From NCBI RefSeq assembly GCF_029784135.1, contig NC_073746.1, positions 13,778,416 through 13,842,415 of the forward strand: a stretch of 64,000 bases of DNA, given 5' to 3'. The translations under genes and the position numbers were made by a program. Each line of letters begins with the position of its first letter. The stretch's first letter is position 1. Of this stretch, positions 48,025 to 58,368 are shown piece by piece. A model generated the notes under the pieces. That model was not told the DNA's origin, ran no database searches, and saw only the letters and a program-made list of their open reading frames with translations. This DNA is from Toxorhynchites rutilus septentrionalis. Its lineage: Eukaryota; Arthropoda; Insecta; Diptera; Culicidae.

Positions 48025-49322
48025 AAGTCTGCTTCATTTAATATTGGAACACAAACAATTGCGTGTAGTTCAGTCATTTATTAACGAATAATTTAATTTG
48101 TTTTTCATACAAATGTAGCATTTTCTTTACTCTTTCGTAAAAAAAATTAAAAAAATTATTCATTGCAGTTTCGAAGAATTTCTCGTACTTTTCCCGTAAT
48201 ACGGCACATTAGGCGGCGCACACCCTTTTCGTCCACCGTTTTGGCGATTTGATTCCACCAGTTCTTCATTTGAGTCATGTTCCTAACAAGTTTTCCCTTT
48301 GCCTTAAGCCTCCGCTTCGTGATTGCCCAGTATTTCTCTATCGGCCGGAACTGGGGGCAGTTTGGGGGGTTGAGGTCCTTCGGTATTACGCTGACCCCGT
48401 TCGTTGCGTACCATTCCATAACCGTTTTGCTGTAATGGCAGCTTGCGAGCCAAAACATTACTGGACGGTCGTGGGCACGAATAAACGGCAGAATCCGTTT
48501 CTGTAGGCACTCTTTTTTGTAGACTTCTGATGTCATTGTCTTGTCAGTGAGAAAGACTTTGGTTTTCTGTCCACAACTGCATATCCCCTGCCAAATCATG
48601 TACTTGCGGGCGAATTTATCCGCAAACACGAACTTAAATTTTGCAGGTACATCCCCCCGAGCCGTCGCCAAATAAAATTTTTGACCTGGGATTTGCCCAA
48701 AGTCCGCCTTCACGTAGGTCTCATCGTCCATCAGAATACATCCGTCGAACTTGGTCAGCACTTGGTCGTACAGCTTTCGAGCACGGATTCTGGCCACATT
48801 GTTCTGTTTCAGCGTCCGATTTGGCTGTTTGCTGGCTCGGAATGACCTTATTCCTTCCCGGAGACGAATTCGTCGCACCGTACTGTGAGCGGCCTGGAAC
48901 TTATTGGCCAAATCGCGGTCTGAAAGATTGGGATTCCTCTTGACGGCCTTGATGACTTTCCCACGCAGTTTCCGGTTGACAGTTCCACTCCGACGCTTCG
49001 AATGCGGCTTCCGAGCCGTCGTCAGTGTTTCCTTGTACTGCTTGATAACACGCCATACGGTATTTCTGAGCATTTTAAGCTGTTTAGCTAGCTTAGAGGC
49101 CGACAACAATGGATTTTCAAGAAAACTGTGCACAATTTTATCTCTCCGTTCGGCTTCCATGGCGGTTGTTTACAAAATGCTATCGTTCGGTGTTATGACA
49201 TAAATACATGGTGAAAGGTAATGAATTTCCCGACACGTGGGTGAAAAAAGTTTCCAAATCCGTCCACTAGGAGCGCCACAATGAGCAAAAGAATTTGTTC
49301 CAATATTAAATGAAGCAGACTT
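48025..49322 (-). mobile_element. ITmD37E-type mariner/Tc1 relative, full length
   Basis: 1,298 bp with inverted ends AAGTCTGCTTCATTTAATAT and TA on both sides (48023-48024, 49323-49324). It has one open transposase gene. D37E spacing and sequence match the ITmD37E group described from mosquitoes. The good preservation of both ends and of the frame suggests recent activity of the family, but this copy's enzyme lacks a catalytic residue. Confidence 0.9.
48156..49160 (-). CDS. ITmD37E transposase, open frame, second catalytic Asp missing
   Basis: 334 codons from MEAERRDK. Residues about 1-110 hold two helix-turn-helix segments (SASKLAKQLKMLRNTVWRV; SDRDLANKF...STVRRI). The catalytic domain has the first Asp in LMDDETYVKADF and the Glu in PIEKYWAI. 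The motif normally written FWPDLASCHY reads FWLASCHY: two codons (Pro-Asp) are absent, so the second catalytic Asp is lost without breaking the frame. Restored spacing to the Glu is 37 residues, hence D37E. It could bind DNA but should not cut. Confidence 0.9.
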   Translation of the reverse strand: MEAERRDKIVHSFLENPLLSASKLAKQLKMLRNTVWRVIKQYKETLTTARKPHSKRRSGTVNRKLRGKVIKAVKRNPNLSDRDLANKFQAAHSTVRRIRLREGIRSFRASKQPNRTLKQNNVARIRARKLYDQVLTKFDGCILMDDETYVKADFGQIPGQKFYLATARGDVPAKFKFVFADKFARKYMIWQGICSCGQKTKVFLTDKTMTSEVYKKECLQKRILPFIRAHDRPVMFWLASCHYSKTVMEWYATNGVSVIPKDLNPPNCPQFRPIEKYWAITKRRLKAKGKLVRNMTQMKNWWNQIAKTVDEKGVRRLMCRITGKVREILRNCNE

Positions 49323-49324
49323 TA

Positions 49325-51587
49325 CAATGATATTACTAAAATAGGTAAATATGAATTGTCAAGTTGTATGTACTCAACAACTTTCAGCTCCTTCATTCGG
49401 TGTGCCATTGCGCAAAATCGCACATTCCCTGCTAAGTGATTCCATAGAGAGCGTTGAATGTCTCGTTCCCCACACCCAAACTGCATCGCTCTCATTTCTA
49501 TTCCTGCTATTCACAATTCGTCCAAGCCGATCGAAAGTCATCTTTTACACCGGTGCGGTGATCACCTCACTCCTACCTCCTCCCCGCTGACTGCTCACTG
49601 CACCTTACTCACAGCATGCAACTAGAAAAAGAGAGAGAAAAAAAAGTCTGCCCGATGACGAGAGCAAAGTAGGTGAATTGTGTTCCAGGTTCAGGAAAAA
49701 AAACCGCTTATCCCCCTCAGGGCCGGAACCAACAAGAGCAAAAAAAAAACCGAGAGAACTTAAACAAGGGAAGCAAAAAGGTAAAACGTACTGTCCCTAA
49801 ACGAAAACAGCGCGGACAAGAAGAAAGGAAATAATCAAAAGAAAGATCCTGCACTCAATACACACACTACTTCGTTGAATATCCCGTTCTGTTAAAATGT
49901 GAGAGACAAAAGAACGCAATTCGAACTCATCGATGATATCGTTGTTGTTGCTGTAGATATCAACGATGACGGCGGCGGTGGCGACGATAGCAGCGGTCAG
50001 CGCAAGTGCATGCTGAAATACAGTCAGCCCAATAGAGGTTAGTTTCCGTTTTTTGTCGACCTCCATTCTGTATTTTGTGGCGCAACACTATGAAAAATAA
50101 GAGTATCAGTATATTGCAAACACTCCTTTGAACACAACATCGCGCGATACTTTTCAGAGTGTCCATAAATTTTTGAAAACGATTGCGGATTTTACTCCGT
50201 CACTGCGCTTCTTTACTCGTTGGAAACCCTTCGTTGAGCGAAACGCGGTTGCATAATTTGTGCATGCTATTGTTGATCTTTTCGCTGTTACGCTTCGATA
50301 CGTTCATTCTCGTCGCTCCAAACAACAAACAGACAAAAAAAAATAATAACAAGGGGTCAATTATGATGTTCCTCGACGCGGTCCATTCATTCTCTCCATA
50401 CCCTTTTTCGTAGGGTCCTTTATATTATATTATCGCCCGCATGATGGAGTGTCACATGGTGTACGCGTTCCGTGATATCGATAGCTGCAGTGACGACGGG
50501 ATGTGGACACATCCGTAATTAAAAGCCAATTTTTCGACAAGCTATTATTAACGAAAACGATCGATGGCCAATGCAAATTCAGGGCACACAAAATTGGAAA
50601 GTTTTTTTTCCATCTTGCGAGTAGCTTAAAATTGTCACAATAATTTCAGCGTGCAAATAAGCGAGGTCAATGCAACACAACCAAATCACACCAAAATGGA
50701 TTTTTGCAACTCGCGGCTTTTGTTTTGTTTTCTCACAGCAAGTCCAGCCAAGAAGTGATGGCGGAAAATTAGGTAACTAATTCAATTCCCACGTCTGCCG
50801 CCGCTAAGCGAAAGCCAGCAGCAGCCAAAATGTAGAGGAGGGAGCCCAGAGCTAGAAATATATTGAAGATGGCGCCATGGGTTTAAAATTGAATGAAATG
50901 TATTGGCGCAATCGAACCACAAAATGCCACAAATAGCACAAAAGTATTGTCCCCCAATGTAGGTCCAATTTCGATCGGTAGCAAATTTATGTATAGCTTA
51001 TCGTAGCTAGTTTTTTTGTGATGAAATAAAACAATGGTTCCATTAATGAACGAAACAAATTTGATCTCGTGTTTTCATTTCCGTTTTCGAGAATAGAAGC
51101 TCTCGAGCATCTTTCGATGCATTTGAGCCGCCGAAGTAAACGCTGAGAATGCTAATAAGCCAAATGGTCGGAACAAAAAAGGAGAATGCTTCCATCGTGT
51201 TGCGAGAATCAATCTTTATTTTCGAGAAAATTTGTTTTGCTAATGATGAGTGTGCTGATTAGAAACACTAAACTCGAAAGCGGTGTATTGATGCCACTCT
51301 TAAAATGTTTTTGGAAAAAGAACATCCGATCCGGCGCCCTTCACGTACACTTGATGATGAGCCGGCGCGAAGTGTTGAATTTTTTTTTCATCTGACGGCG
51401 CCTGAGAGTATTTATTATGGCTAACTGATTAGATGAGAAGAATGTGCAAATAACCACGTTCACGTCACTATTATAACTATTTAGTTGTCGGAAGGTTCGT
51501 GCCGTCACTGATGATTACCAAATCGAAATGCTTATACAGAAAAACATACGGCATACGACACGTAATTCATTAGAATAGCCATAGATA
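49325..51587. other. unique DNA, possible host regulatory or 5' UTR sequence
   Basis: 49,350-50,950 is moderately GC-rich, without transposon ends. Its short frames (49351-49590, 49797-50066) lack domains. 50,950-51,587 is AT-rich with nothing recognised. Confidence 0.3.
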
Positions 51588-52203
51588 CCTACAACCAGAG
51601 ATGCCAACTTTCCTGTTTTTTCAGGATTTCCAAGACTTTTTGGCTCGTATCCTGACATCCTGACAAACACTCGATTTCACCAGATTTTTCTGAAATGATC
51701 CTGATTTTTTTTTAACGGGTTTATTTTTATTTTATCTCAATGAAAAGGATCCGTAGGATGTATACAGGGATTTCTGTCAAAAAATTACTGGTTGGAAATG
51801 AGAGCTGTCAGAATAGCCTACATAAAAACCTCTCTGGTTCTCCCTCGTATAGTGATTGCTCTTTCTTTCGTTTATTATTTATTTTTACGCAATAATGCTT
51901 AAAAAACGTAGTGCGTTTAATCCATCAGAAAATCCATTATGTTTTTCGTTTCACAATGACAGAAAATAAAACCGTCTACGCCAATTGAATGAATGAAAAT
52001 TGAGGATATTTTTGCGAGATTTTTTTCTTTCTCATGTCAAGGAAAAGCCTAAAAACGGACAAGTGAAAGTTTGCTGAGGTGTAAAACAAAGTAATAAAAG
52101 TAATAAAACAAAGATTATTAATAGACTGGGTACGGAAATAATGGAAAGAATATTAGCCACTAAGAATTATGTAGAACTGAAAAAACAAAGATAAAGGTTT
52201 CCT

Positions 52204-52750
52204 TATGTTTTCGCAGCAAATTCGGCCGCCGTTGATGGTGAATAAATCGAGACGTTAATCAAAAGTAATCCGCAGTATACGCCAAATGAATTAGCAAATT
52301 CAATACAGATATCTAAATCCACCGTTGATGAGCATCTGGTGAAGCTTGTTTACGTATTTCGGGACCCTATGTGGGTTCCACATAGTTGTGCTCCCGTGGC
52401 CGAGTGGTTAGCGTCATAACTAACATGCCGGGTGTTCGGGTTCGATTCCCGTTCTGGTCGGGGGAATTTTTCGTCAAAGAAATTTCCTCCGACTTGCACT
52501 GTGATCACGCGTATTCTCTAGAGCTTGCCACTCAGAATGCATTCAAGGCGTGTTATTTGGCATAGAAATCTCAACTAAGTACTAATAAAAATGACGCAAG
52601 TAATACTACGTTGAGACGGCGAAGTTCCTCTAGGAACGTTAGTGCCATTGAAGAAGAAGAAGAAGATGTGGGTTCCACAAAATTTGAAACAAATCGTCTA
52701 CGTGATAGACGTCGCCTTTTAATCAGACCAACGCCAAACTGCATGTCTCG
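52204..52750 (+). pseudogene. mariner transposase N-terminal remnant inside the hAT-like element
   Basis: Translation gives NPQYTPNELANSIQISKSTVDEHLVKL (in two overlapping pieces) and, after the SINE, a VPQNLKQIVYV stretch, the helix-turn-helix and linker of a mariner transposase. Removing the SINE rejoins the protein-like sequence. Stops are present. Confidence 0.65.
52383..52665 (+). mobile_element. tRNA-derived SINE, family 3, copy 2
   Basis: tRNA-Ser-like head CCCGTGGCCGAGTGGTTAGC with a canonical B-box GGTTCGATTCC, then a unique body and a GAAGAAGAAG tail. It is bracketed by an exact 14-bp duplication ATGTGGGTTCCACA (52369-52382, 52666-52679). The intact promoter boxes suggest a young insertion. 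Confidence 0.95.
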
Positions 52751-53168
52751 ATAAATTACACAATAAATTATTTTGGAGTCACGGTAGGAAGTGCTATATC
52801 ATCAGCTCTCAAACCAACCGGTCATTACACCCTCAGATTATCACAGGTTGAGGTTTATACGAAATTCATTCAAGGGCAAGAACTTCGATTCTTTGGACAG
52901 CATAAAAAATACCTTGAACAGTTTTCGACGAGTAAGTGAACATGATCTGGTAAGATAAAATTTTAAAGCTATATGAAACATGGCGAAAGATTGTGGAACA
53001 TAACTGTGCACATAAAATTGAATAAATGTATGTCTGTCTAAACAATGATGCCTTTGCTCTCCTGAAACTTTCCGGACATACCAAAATGACCTATCCTGAT
53101 TTATCCTGATTTTTTATTTTCATTTTCCCTGATTTTTGTAAATAACAGTTGGCAACCCTGCCTACAAC

Positions 53169-53345
53169 CACTGTTTATGAGCGTCTGGTGAATTGGGTTG
53201 CGTAAATCGCTAAGATGTATGGATTCCGCACAATTTGACGGGAAAGCATTTCATGGATCGCATCTTCATCGGCGACTACGCTTATAAACGAAACGGAAAC
53301 GCCTTTATTGAAGCAACTCGTGACGGGCGATGAAAAAAAAACTTT
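53169..53345 (+). pseudogene. mariner transposase remnant at hAT target
   Basis: Reads TTVYERLVNWVA, stop, IAKMYGFRTI, then a KQLVTGDEK-like end carrying the first catalytic Asp region. It is related to, but not the same as, the remnant at 52204-52750. The upstream half lies left of 51,588. Confidence 0.6.
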
Positions 53346-53394
53346 AGATTATCGCTTGTTTAGTATTGTTAAAAAAATTGTTAAGGGCAAGGTA

Positions 53395-53896
53395 CAGGGT
53401 CTTTCAGACTAAACGCTCACGCAAAAAAATCGAATAGCTCCTTATAAAAAATTTCTTTCGCTTCGTCGATGGTAACTGCATTCCCCGCTTCGGGACAATA
53501 ATATACGGCTACTCGTTCAGTCTGATCGGATGGTTTTTAGTGTCAAGATGTACAATTTAAAAGAACGTGTGTTTTTAGTGAAACCGTATTACTCGAACAA
53601 CTAAAGCCTTAATGAAACTTTGTCCTTCAATGGTAAGAATTTCAACATTTCTCGTCGTCGATTACTTCCTCTGGGGGTACGTGAAGGATCGTTGCTATGT
53701 TAATAAGCCACAAAATTTGGTGACACTTGAAGAAAAATTTTGTTCACCGCTTAAAACGCGTTATCGAAAAAAGGGATGGTCACATCGAAACTGTCCTAAA
53801 ATAAGCTTTATTTTCGTTTTTCAAAAATAAAAATCGGTTCACTTTTGTAGAAGTTATTAAAATTTGTTGCGTGAGCGTTGAATCTGAAACACCCTG
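53395..53896 (+). mobile_element. Tc1/mariner-superfamily MITE
   Basis: 502 bp with inverted ends CAGGGT(C/G)(T/-)TTCAGA(C/T)T and the subterminal GCTCACGCAA, flanked by TA (53393-53394, 53897-53898). It keeps a scrap of transposase (DYFLWGYVKDRCYVNKPQ at about 53,650-53,710), showing it is a deletion derivative of a DUF4817-type element. Confidence 0.85.
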
Positions 53897-53957
53897 TATT
53901 TTCAAACTAATGAAAGATTGTAGAACAAAACGGAGCATATATAATTGAATAGATGTA

Positions 53958-55830
53958 GGGGAATGTCGGGAAAGACAGACACTTATGTATGATTGATAAA
54001 TTTCGTTTTTATTTCTAATTTTACTGATATTCAAACTTTCAATGCAGTCAGTATCAATACCTTTGACACTTGCTGCGTACACCTGGCTGGCAGGTTTGTT
54101 AAAATTGTAAAAAAGAGCTGTCTACAAAAAGTAGCTCGATATAAATTTTTGTCTGCATAAAATAAGGTTCTCATTGTTATCGAGTAATTTTTTGGGGTAT
54201 TTTTCGTTACGTGAGTGTTTTGTCATCACTTCAGAAATATTGATAAAAAAATACTAATCAAGTCACTAACTGCGTTTGCAAGTGCAACTACATATCATGG
54301 ACGAATCAGCAGAGCGGTTTTTTGAAAACATAGTCAGAATTTGTCATTCCGAATGCCGGAAGCTATTTTAGACATGAAAAAATGAGAAAAATTACAAGCC
54401 CTTGAAGGTAACTTAGTGTAGCCTTGTTGGTCGATCATTTTTACGGTCTATTTGAAGACCTCCAAAACTTATTGAGTACATAATTTTGAATTTTCATTTG
54501 ATTTCCATCTTTCCCGCGAAGTGTCCGTTTTTTGTGAAATTCACGAAAAAAAATTAACGTTTACTTAACCCATTAACGACCAAGCTGTAAAAATTATTTT
54601 TTTGACGAAAGCCATTGTTGTATTTTCGATTATTAACGCTAAAGGAACTCCAATGTTCAAGAATTATTTTTTTCCCATCTTCCATTTTCCGGGAAATGAC
54701 TGTTCGAAAAATCGAACATTGGCCGAAACCCGCACATTTTTTTGCAAGTACAAACATACTGCGAACTAAAAGTCACTTCAAATAGCAAATATACGGTATT
54801 CATAAATGCATCAATTTTGGATTCCCGGAAGAACAAGAACAGGAGAATGGAGGTCTCTAAGTATAAATCCAAATTAATCCACCTAAGGTGAGATGTGGCA
54901 TTTCTTATTTCATGTAATTTTAACTTATTACTGACAGGCTTTTTCTTTTAAACGAAAGCATATGCTGTTATTTTTATTGTTAACTGTGGAAAATGTCAAT
55001 GCTTAAAAACTAGTCTCTCCAATTATCCATTTCCCGAAAAAATCGAACATTTTCCAAAACCTGCAAAGTACCAGAGTACTGCTAAAAACAATGGCATAGA
55101 GGGTTGGGAGGTTATTATTCGGTCCGGCGGAAGAATATTCACACAAACAATCTCATTAGAATCCTCGTTACACGTACTGATCATTTCCTCCAGCTCCCCC
55201 ACAAAAGAAATTCTACGGGCCGCCATCACCTAAGGTTGTTACGGACAAAAAATCATACAGATTTCCAATAATATTTGCTAAATTAATCGATATTTGCAAA
55301 CATTCACAACTGAAAATGCAAGAATAAATGAAAAACCTTCCGTCTTCTAAAGTAAACAAACCAAAATGCGCAGCGGAGGTTAGATGTGTTGGTGTTGATT
55401 CAGCAGAAAAAAAATGTTCGTTATGGCCAACGTTCGATTTTTCGAACACTCAATTTCCCCGGCTGTTATTTTCATGTATGCGGCTCAATCGAATGATTTT
55501 CGCTCTATATCACAATGTATGTTCTTTTATCAAAGCAATACTGTAGAAAACTTCACATATTTTGGTATTTTATTGGGGTTTTTAATTGAAATTGAAAATA
55601 CCTTCCAAACATACTTGCTTTAAATCGAATTTATTATCCAATAAAGTTACTCAAAATTGAATGAAATCGATATAAGTGGTAGCTAATAAATAAGGCTATC
55701 ATTTGGTGCAAAAATATTATCATATGTTTCCTGTCAAAAGACATGAAAAATTATCAAAGTTGCTGTTCGATTTTTCGAACGCTTGGCCTAAAATGGGTTA
55801 AGGTGTTCGTCTTTACCACCCTTTCCCGTG
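53958..55830. mobile_element. putative TIR element hosting a piggyBac-like insertion
   Basis: The left end (GGGGAATGTCGGGAAAGACAG) and the right end reversed (CACGGGAAAGGGTGGTAAAG) are similar imperfect inverted repeats flanked by TA (53956-53957, 55831-55832). With the piggyBac-like element removed it would be about 640 bp, MITE-sized. The terminal match is imperfect, so this is tentative. Confidence 0.4.
54569..55797. mobile_element. piggyBac-like non-autonomous element
   Basis: Ends CCCATT(A/T)...CCAAGC are inverted repeats and the element is flanked by TTAA on both sides (54565-54568, 55798-55801), the target specific to piggyBac. The motif TTCGA(A/T)4TCGAA recurs near both ends (about 54,704, 55,431, 55,767; a half-site at about 55,040). 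No transposase frame was recognised. Confidence 0.8.
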
Positions 55831-55832
55831 TA

Positions 55833-56190
55833 TGTTTCTATCGATAAAAATTGTGCTTTTAATTTTTATCTATAGAGTAGTGCGGGATGCGCACATGGCA
55901 AAAGCGCGCATTGGCCTTTTTGAAACAAAACGACCATACAAATTCGGCAACAGTGTATTCGTTTGTCACATTATTACACCAGTAGCTCACACATATAAAA
56001 AAGATACATTTCATGAAGGTGGTAAAAAATTTTGAGGTAAGAAGAGTTTGTTTTGGTCTATTTTTTTCAATTTTGAGGATGACGATTTAGTTACCTAAAA
56101 TAACTGGATAGTTCGAAAGTACCGTTTTGTCTCAAATTCCGAACACTTCATTTTTCAATGTAAATTTACTGAACTTTAATATTTCAATAA
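55833..56190. other. non-coding stretch
   Basis: Contains the left member (56129-56146) of an 18-bp inverted pair whose partner is at 63956-63973. No gene seen. Confidence 0.4.
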
Positions 56191-57049
56191 TCTATCTATA
56201 TATATAAAAAAGGATTTCTGTCTGTCTGTCTGATTCTTATGGACTCGGTTTTTGGGGCCGGGGAAGGTTTTCGTGATAGTTTGAGACCCCTCCACCCTCT
56301 CTAAGGGGAGGGCTGCCTTACAAATAAAACACAAATTTCTACATTACTCGGGAATTAATCGAGCAAATGAAACGAAATTTGGCAGATGGAGGTTTTAGGG
56401 TGCAATAAATGATTCTATGGTGGTTAGACTCTCCGAACGCAATATGGGATGTGAGGGTTTTTGGGTATGAGAAATGTTTCTATGATTGTATGACACCCCT
56501 CCCTCCTCTGGAATTGAGAGGGGGTTCCATAAAAATATTACACATATTTCAACCAAAAATATTCCAACCAAACATGACAATTGAAAATTTTCGGAAAACT
56601 CTGAAGGAAAAAGGGAAAATTAAATTTCCGTATGTTTTACGCACGATGAAACGCAATCTTATATCTTCTTCTTTCTATACCAATAAAAAAGTATCGCCGA
56701 GTGTGTTGATAGGAGCAGAACTCAAGGAAGGAATTGTCAGATTTAGGGATGTCTTTATTCTATCATATTTTCTGTATCAAACATTTATACCATGTAACGC
56801 AGAAACATGTTATTTGCAAGTGGTTGAAAAAGAATTGTGTCTGAAAATAATCTGATGATGAGTTTTGTTAGAAATACTAAGAATTTTATAGTAAAAGGTA
56901 AATTCAATGGGGTCGATCAGAAGATCAATCAATGAACAGCTCTGCGATTGGACCCATGAACTTGCTCATAGTAAAAAAACGTGAATGTTTGAAGATATTG
57001 ATAACATAAAACAAATTTTGGGCGGGACGAAGTTTGCCGGGTCAGTTAG
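56191..57049 (+). mobile_element. Helitron-like element, unit 1
   Basis: Begins TCTATCTATATATATAAA after an A and a TCTGTCTGTCTG run, and ends GGGCGGGACGAAGTTTGCCG then GGTCAGTTAG. This start and end are characteristic of insect non-autonomous Helitrons (5' TC, 3' CTRR-like, here degraded to TTAG). The interior (frame 56409-56855) has no Rep/helicase. Confidence 0.6.
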
Positions 57050-57470
57050 TATATATATAAAAATGGAGTGATGTCTGTCTGTCTTTCTGTCTATCTGATT
57101 CTTAAGGGATCGGAAACTACTGAACCGATCGACATGAAAATTGGTATGTAGGGGTTTTTGGGGCCGGAGAAGGTTTTCGTGACAGTTTGAGGGGGGGGGG
57201 GGGGGGGTGCGCCATACAAATGAAGCACAAATTTCTGCATAACTCGAGAATTAATCGAACAAATGAAATTAAATTTCACATGTGGAAGTTTTAGGGTGCA
57301 ATAAATTAATCTATGGTGGTTAGATAATTTTCCCCCCTCTCTTAAGGGGAAAGGGGGGGGGGAGGCTGATTCTGCCATACAAATGAAACACAACAGCGCT
57401 TAATAAGAAAACGTGGATGTGATAACGAAAAATAATTTTTGGGCGGGACGAAGTTTGCCGGGTCAGCTAA
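57050..57470 (+). mobile_element. Helitron-like element, unit 2
   Basis: Directly abuts unit 1, repeats the TATATATATAAAAATGG start, the TCTGTC run and the GGGCGGGACGAAGTTTGCCG end. It terminates in CTAA followed by T, the expected Helitron 3' end and target. It contains a G17 tract. Confidence 0.6.
57191..57207. repeat. G17 homopolymer
   Basis: Seventeen consecutive G on the plus strand inside Helitron-like unit 2; a second G-rich run is at about 57,353-57,362. Could form G-quadruplexes or be assembly-sensitive. Confidence 0.9.
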
Positions 57471-57694
57471 TTGAATAATAAATACCTTGACATTCTTTGC
57501 GGTGTAGGCTTCATTTTAACATCATTCACAGGTATCGATACTGTATATAACTTAAAATACTAAGCATTTGCAAAAAAGTGTCTGTGAAAACCAGCGATAA
57601 AATGTTTGCGTTAGCAAATTCGGAATTTGAATCAAGCTTCGAAGCACAATATCCAAATTTTCGGGAGTGTTATATTTTTCCAAATAAGAATGGC

Positions 57695-58368
57695 TGAAAA
57701 ATTTCTCTATTGAAAGAAAAATTTTAACGCTTTCGCGTGAGTTCTGTTACAATACTAAAAAATTTATTCAAAAGTTTCACAATATATACATGGTTCCTTA
57801 AACTAAGATTGACGAGGAACATCTCCTCTCTCTCTCTTGAAAACCGATAACATATCGGTTTCGTTTAGATCATCTACCTTCCTTGTCCCTTCTTCTAGCG
57901 TATGGTAACGTGCAGTCTGAGACGGCTGCACTACCCTAAGAAAATACCTTAAGTTTATAGCACCTCGTCGGTGCGCCTATCTTATTCTTGGATTTCCCCT
58001 TTCCATCCTTCGCTCTAAATAACATCCTTTTATTTTATTACACCCTGCTGGTGTATCTGGCTGAGCGCAGCTAGGGATGGAAAAGGGTAATAAAAATGCA
58101 TCCTAAATGATGCATGCATTAAATTGTTTACCGGACGCTATTTAAATATTCGTCCATTCTGAATTTATGACCGGCAATAATTTCGGACTACAAGCGTTTT
58201 CTAGCCTAACAAAACACTTGAGCTCTTACATCTTTTAATTGCCTTACATTGGTCCTTTCTAAACGTTTCTATACCTCGCTTGGAGGTCTTTTCTAAATAT
58301 AATCTCAAATAGTGCTTATCTTATGGATCTCTAACTCGATTCGCGATAAGCCTCAGCTGTCCGTAACA
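57695..58368 (-). repeat. 3' LTR of the PHD element
   Basis: 674 bp, identical to 63186-63859. On the minus strand it has TATATA at about 57,782-57,788 and AATAAA at 57,763-57,768, a plausible TATA/polyadenylation pair. Stem-loops include 57841-57861 (9-bp stem), 57910-57931, 57960-57974, 58040-58054, 58096-58115 and 58273-58287, plus a longer-range stem 58000-58008 with 58075-58083 that encloses two of the small hairpins. Confidence 0.95.

Larger units (their letters stand above)
51596..53160. mobile_element. hAT-like TIR element
   Basis: Ends CAG(A/G)G(A/T)TGCCAACT form inverted repeats and are flanked by the exact 8-bp duplication CCTACAAC (51588-51595, 53161-53168). Both subterminal regions repeat TCCTGA/ATCCTGAT. 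No hAT transposase frame is seen. A mariner remnant and a SINE lie inside. The host site is itself a mariner remnant. Confidence 0.8.

Noticed and set aside
52386..52460. Functional tRNA-Ser gene
   Set aside because: The tRNA-like head has no proper 3' acceptor end and is part of a SINE with its own target duplication and a second copy.
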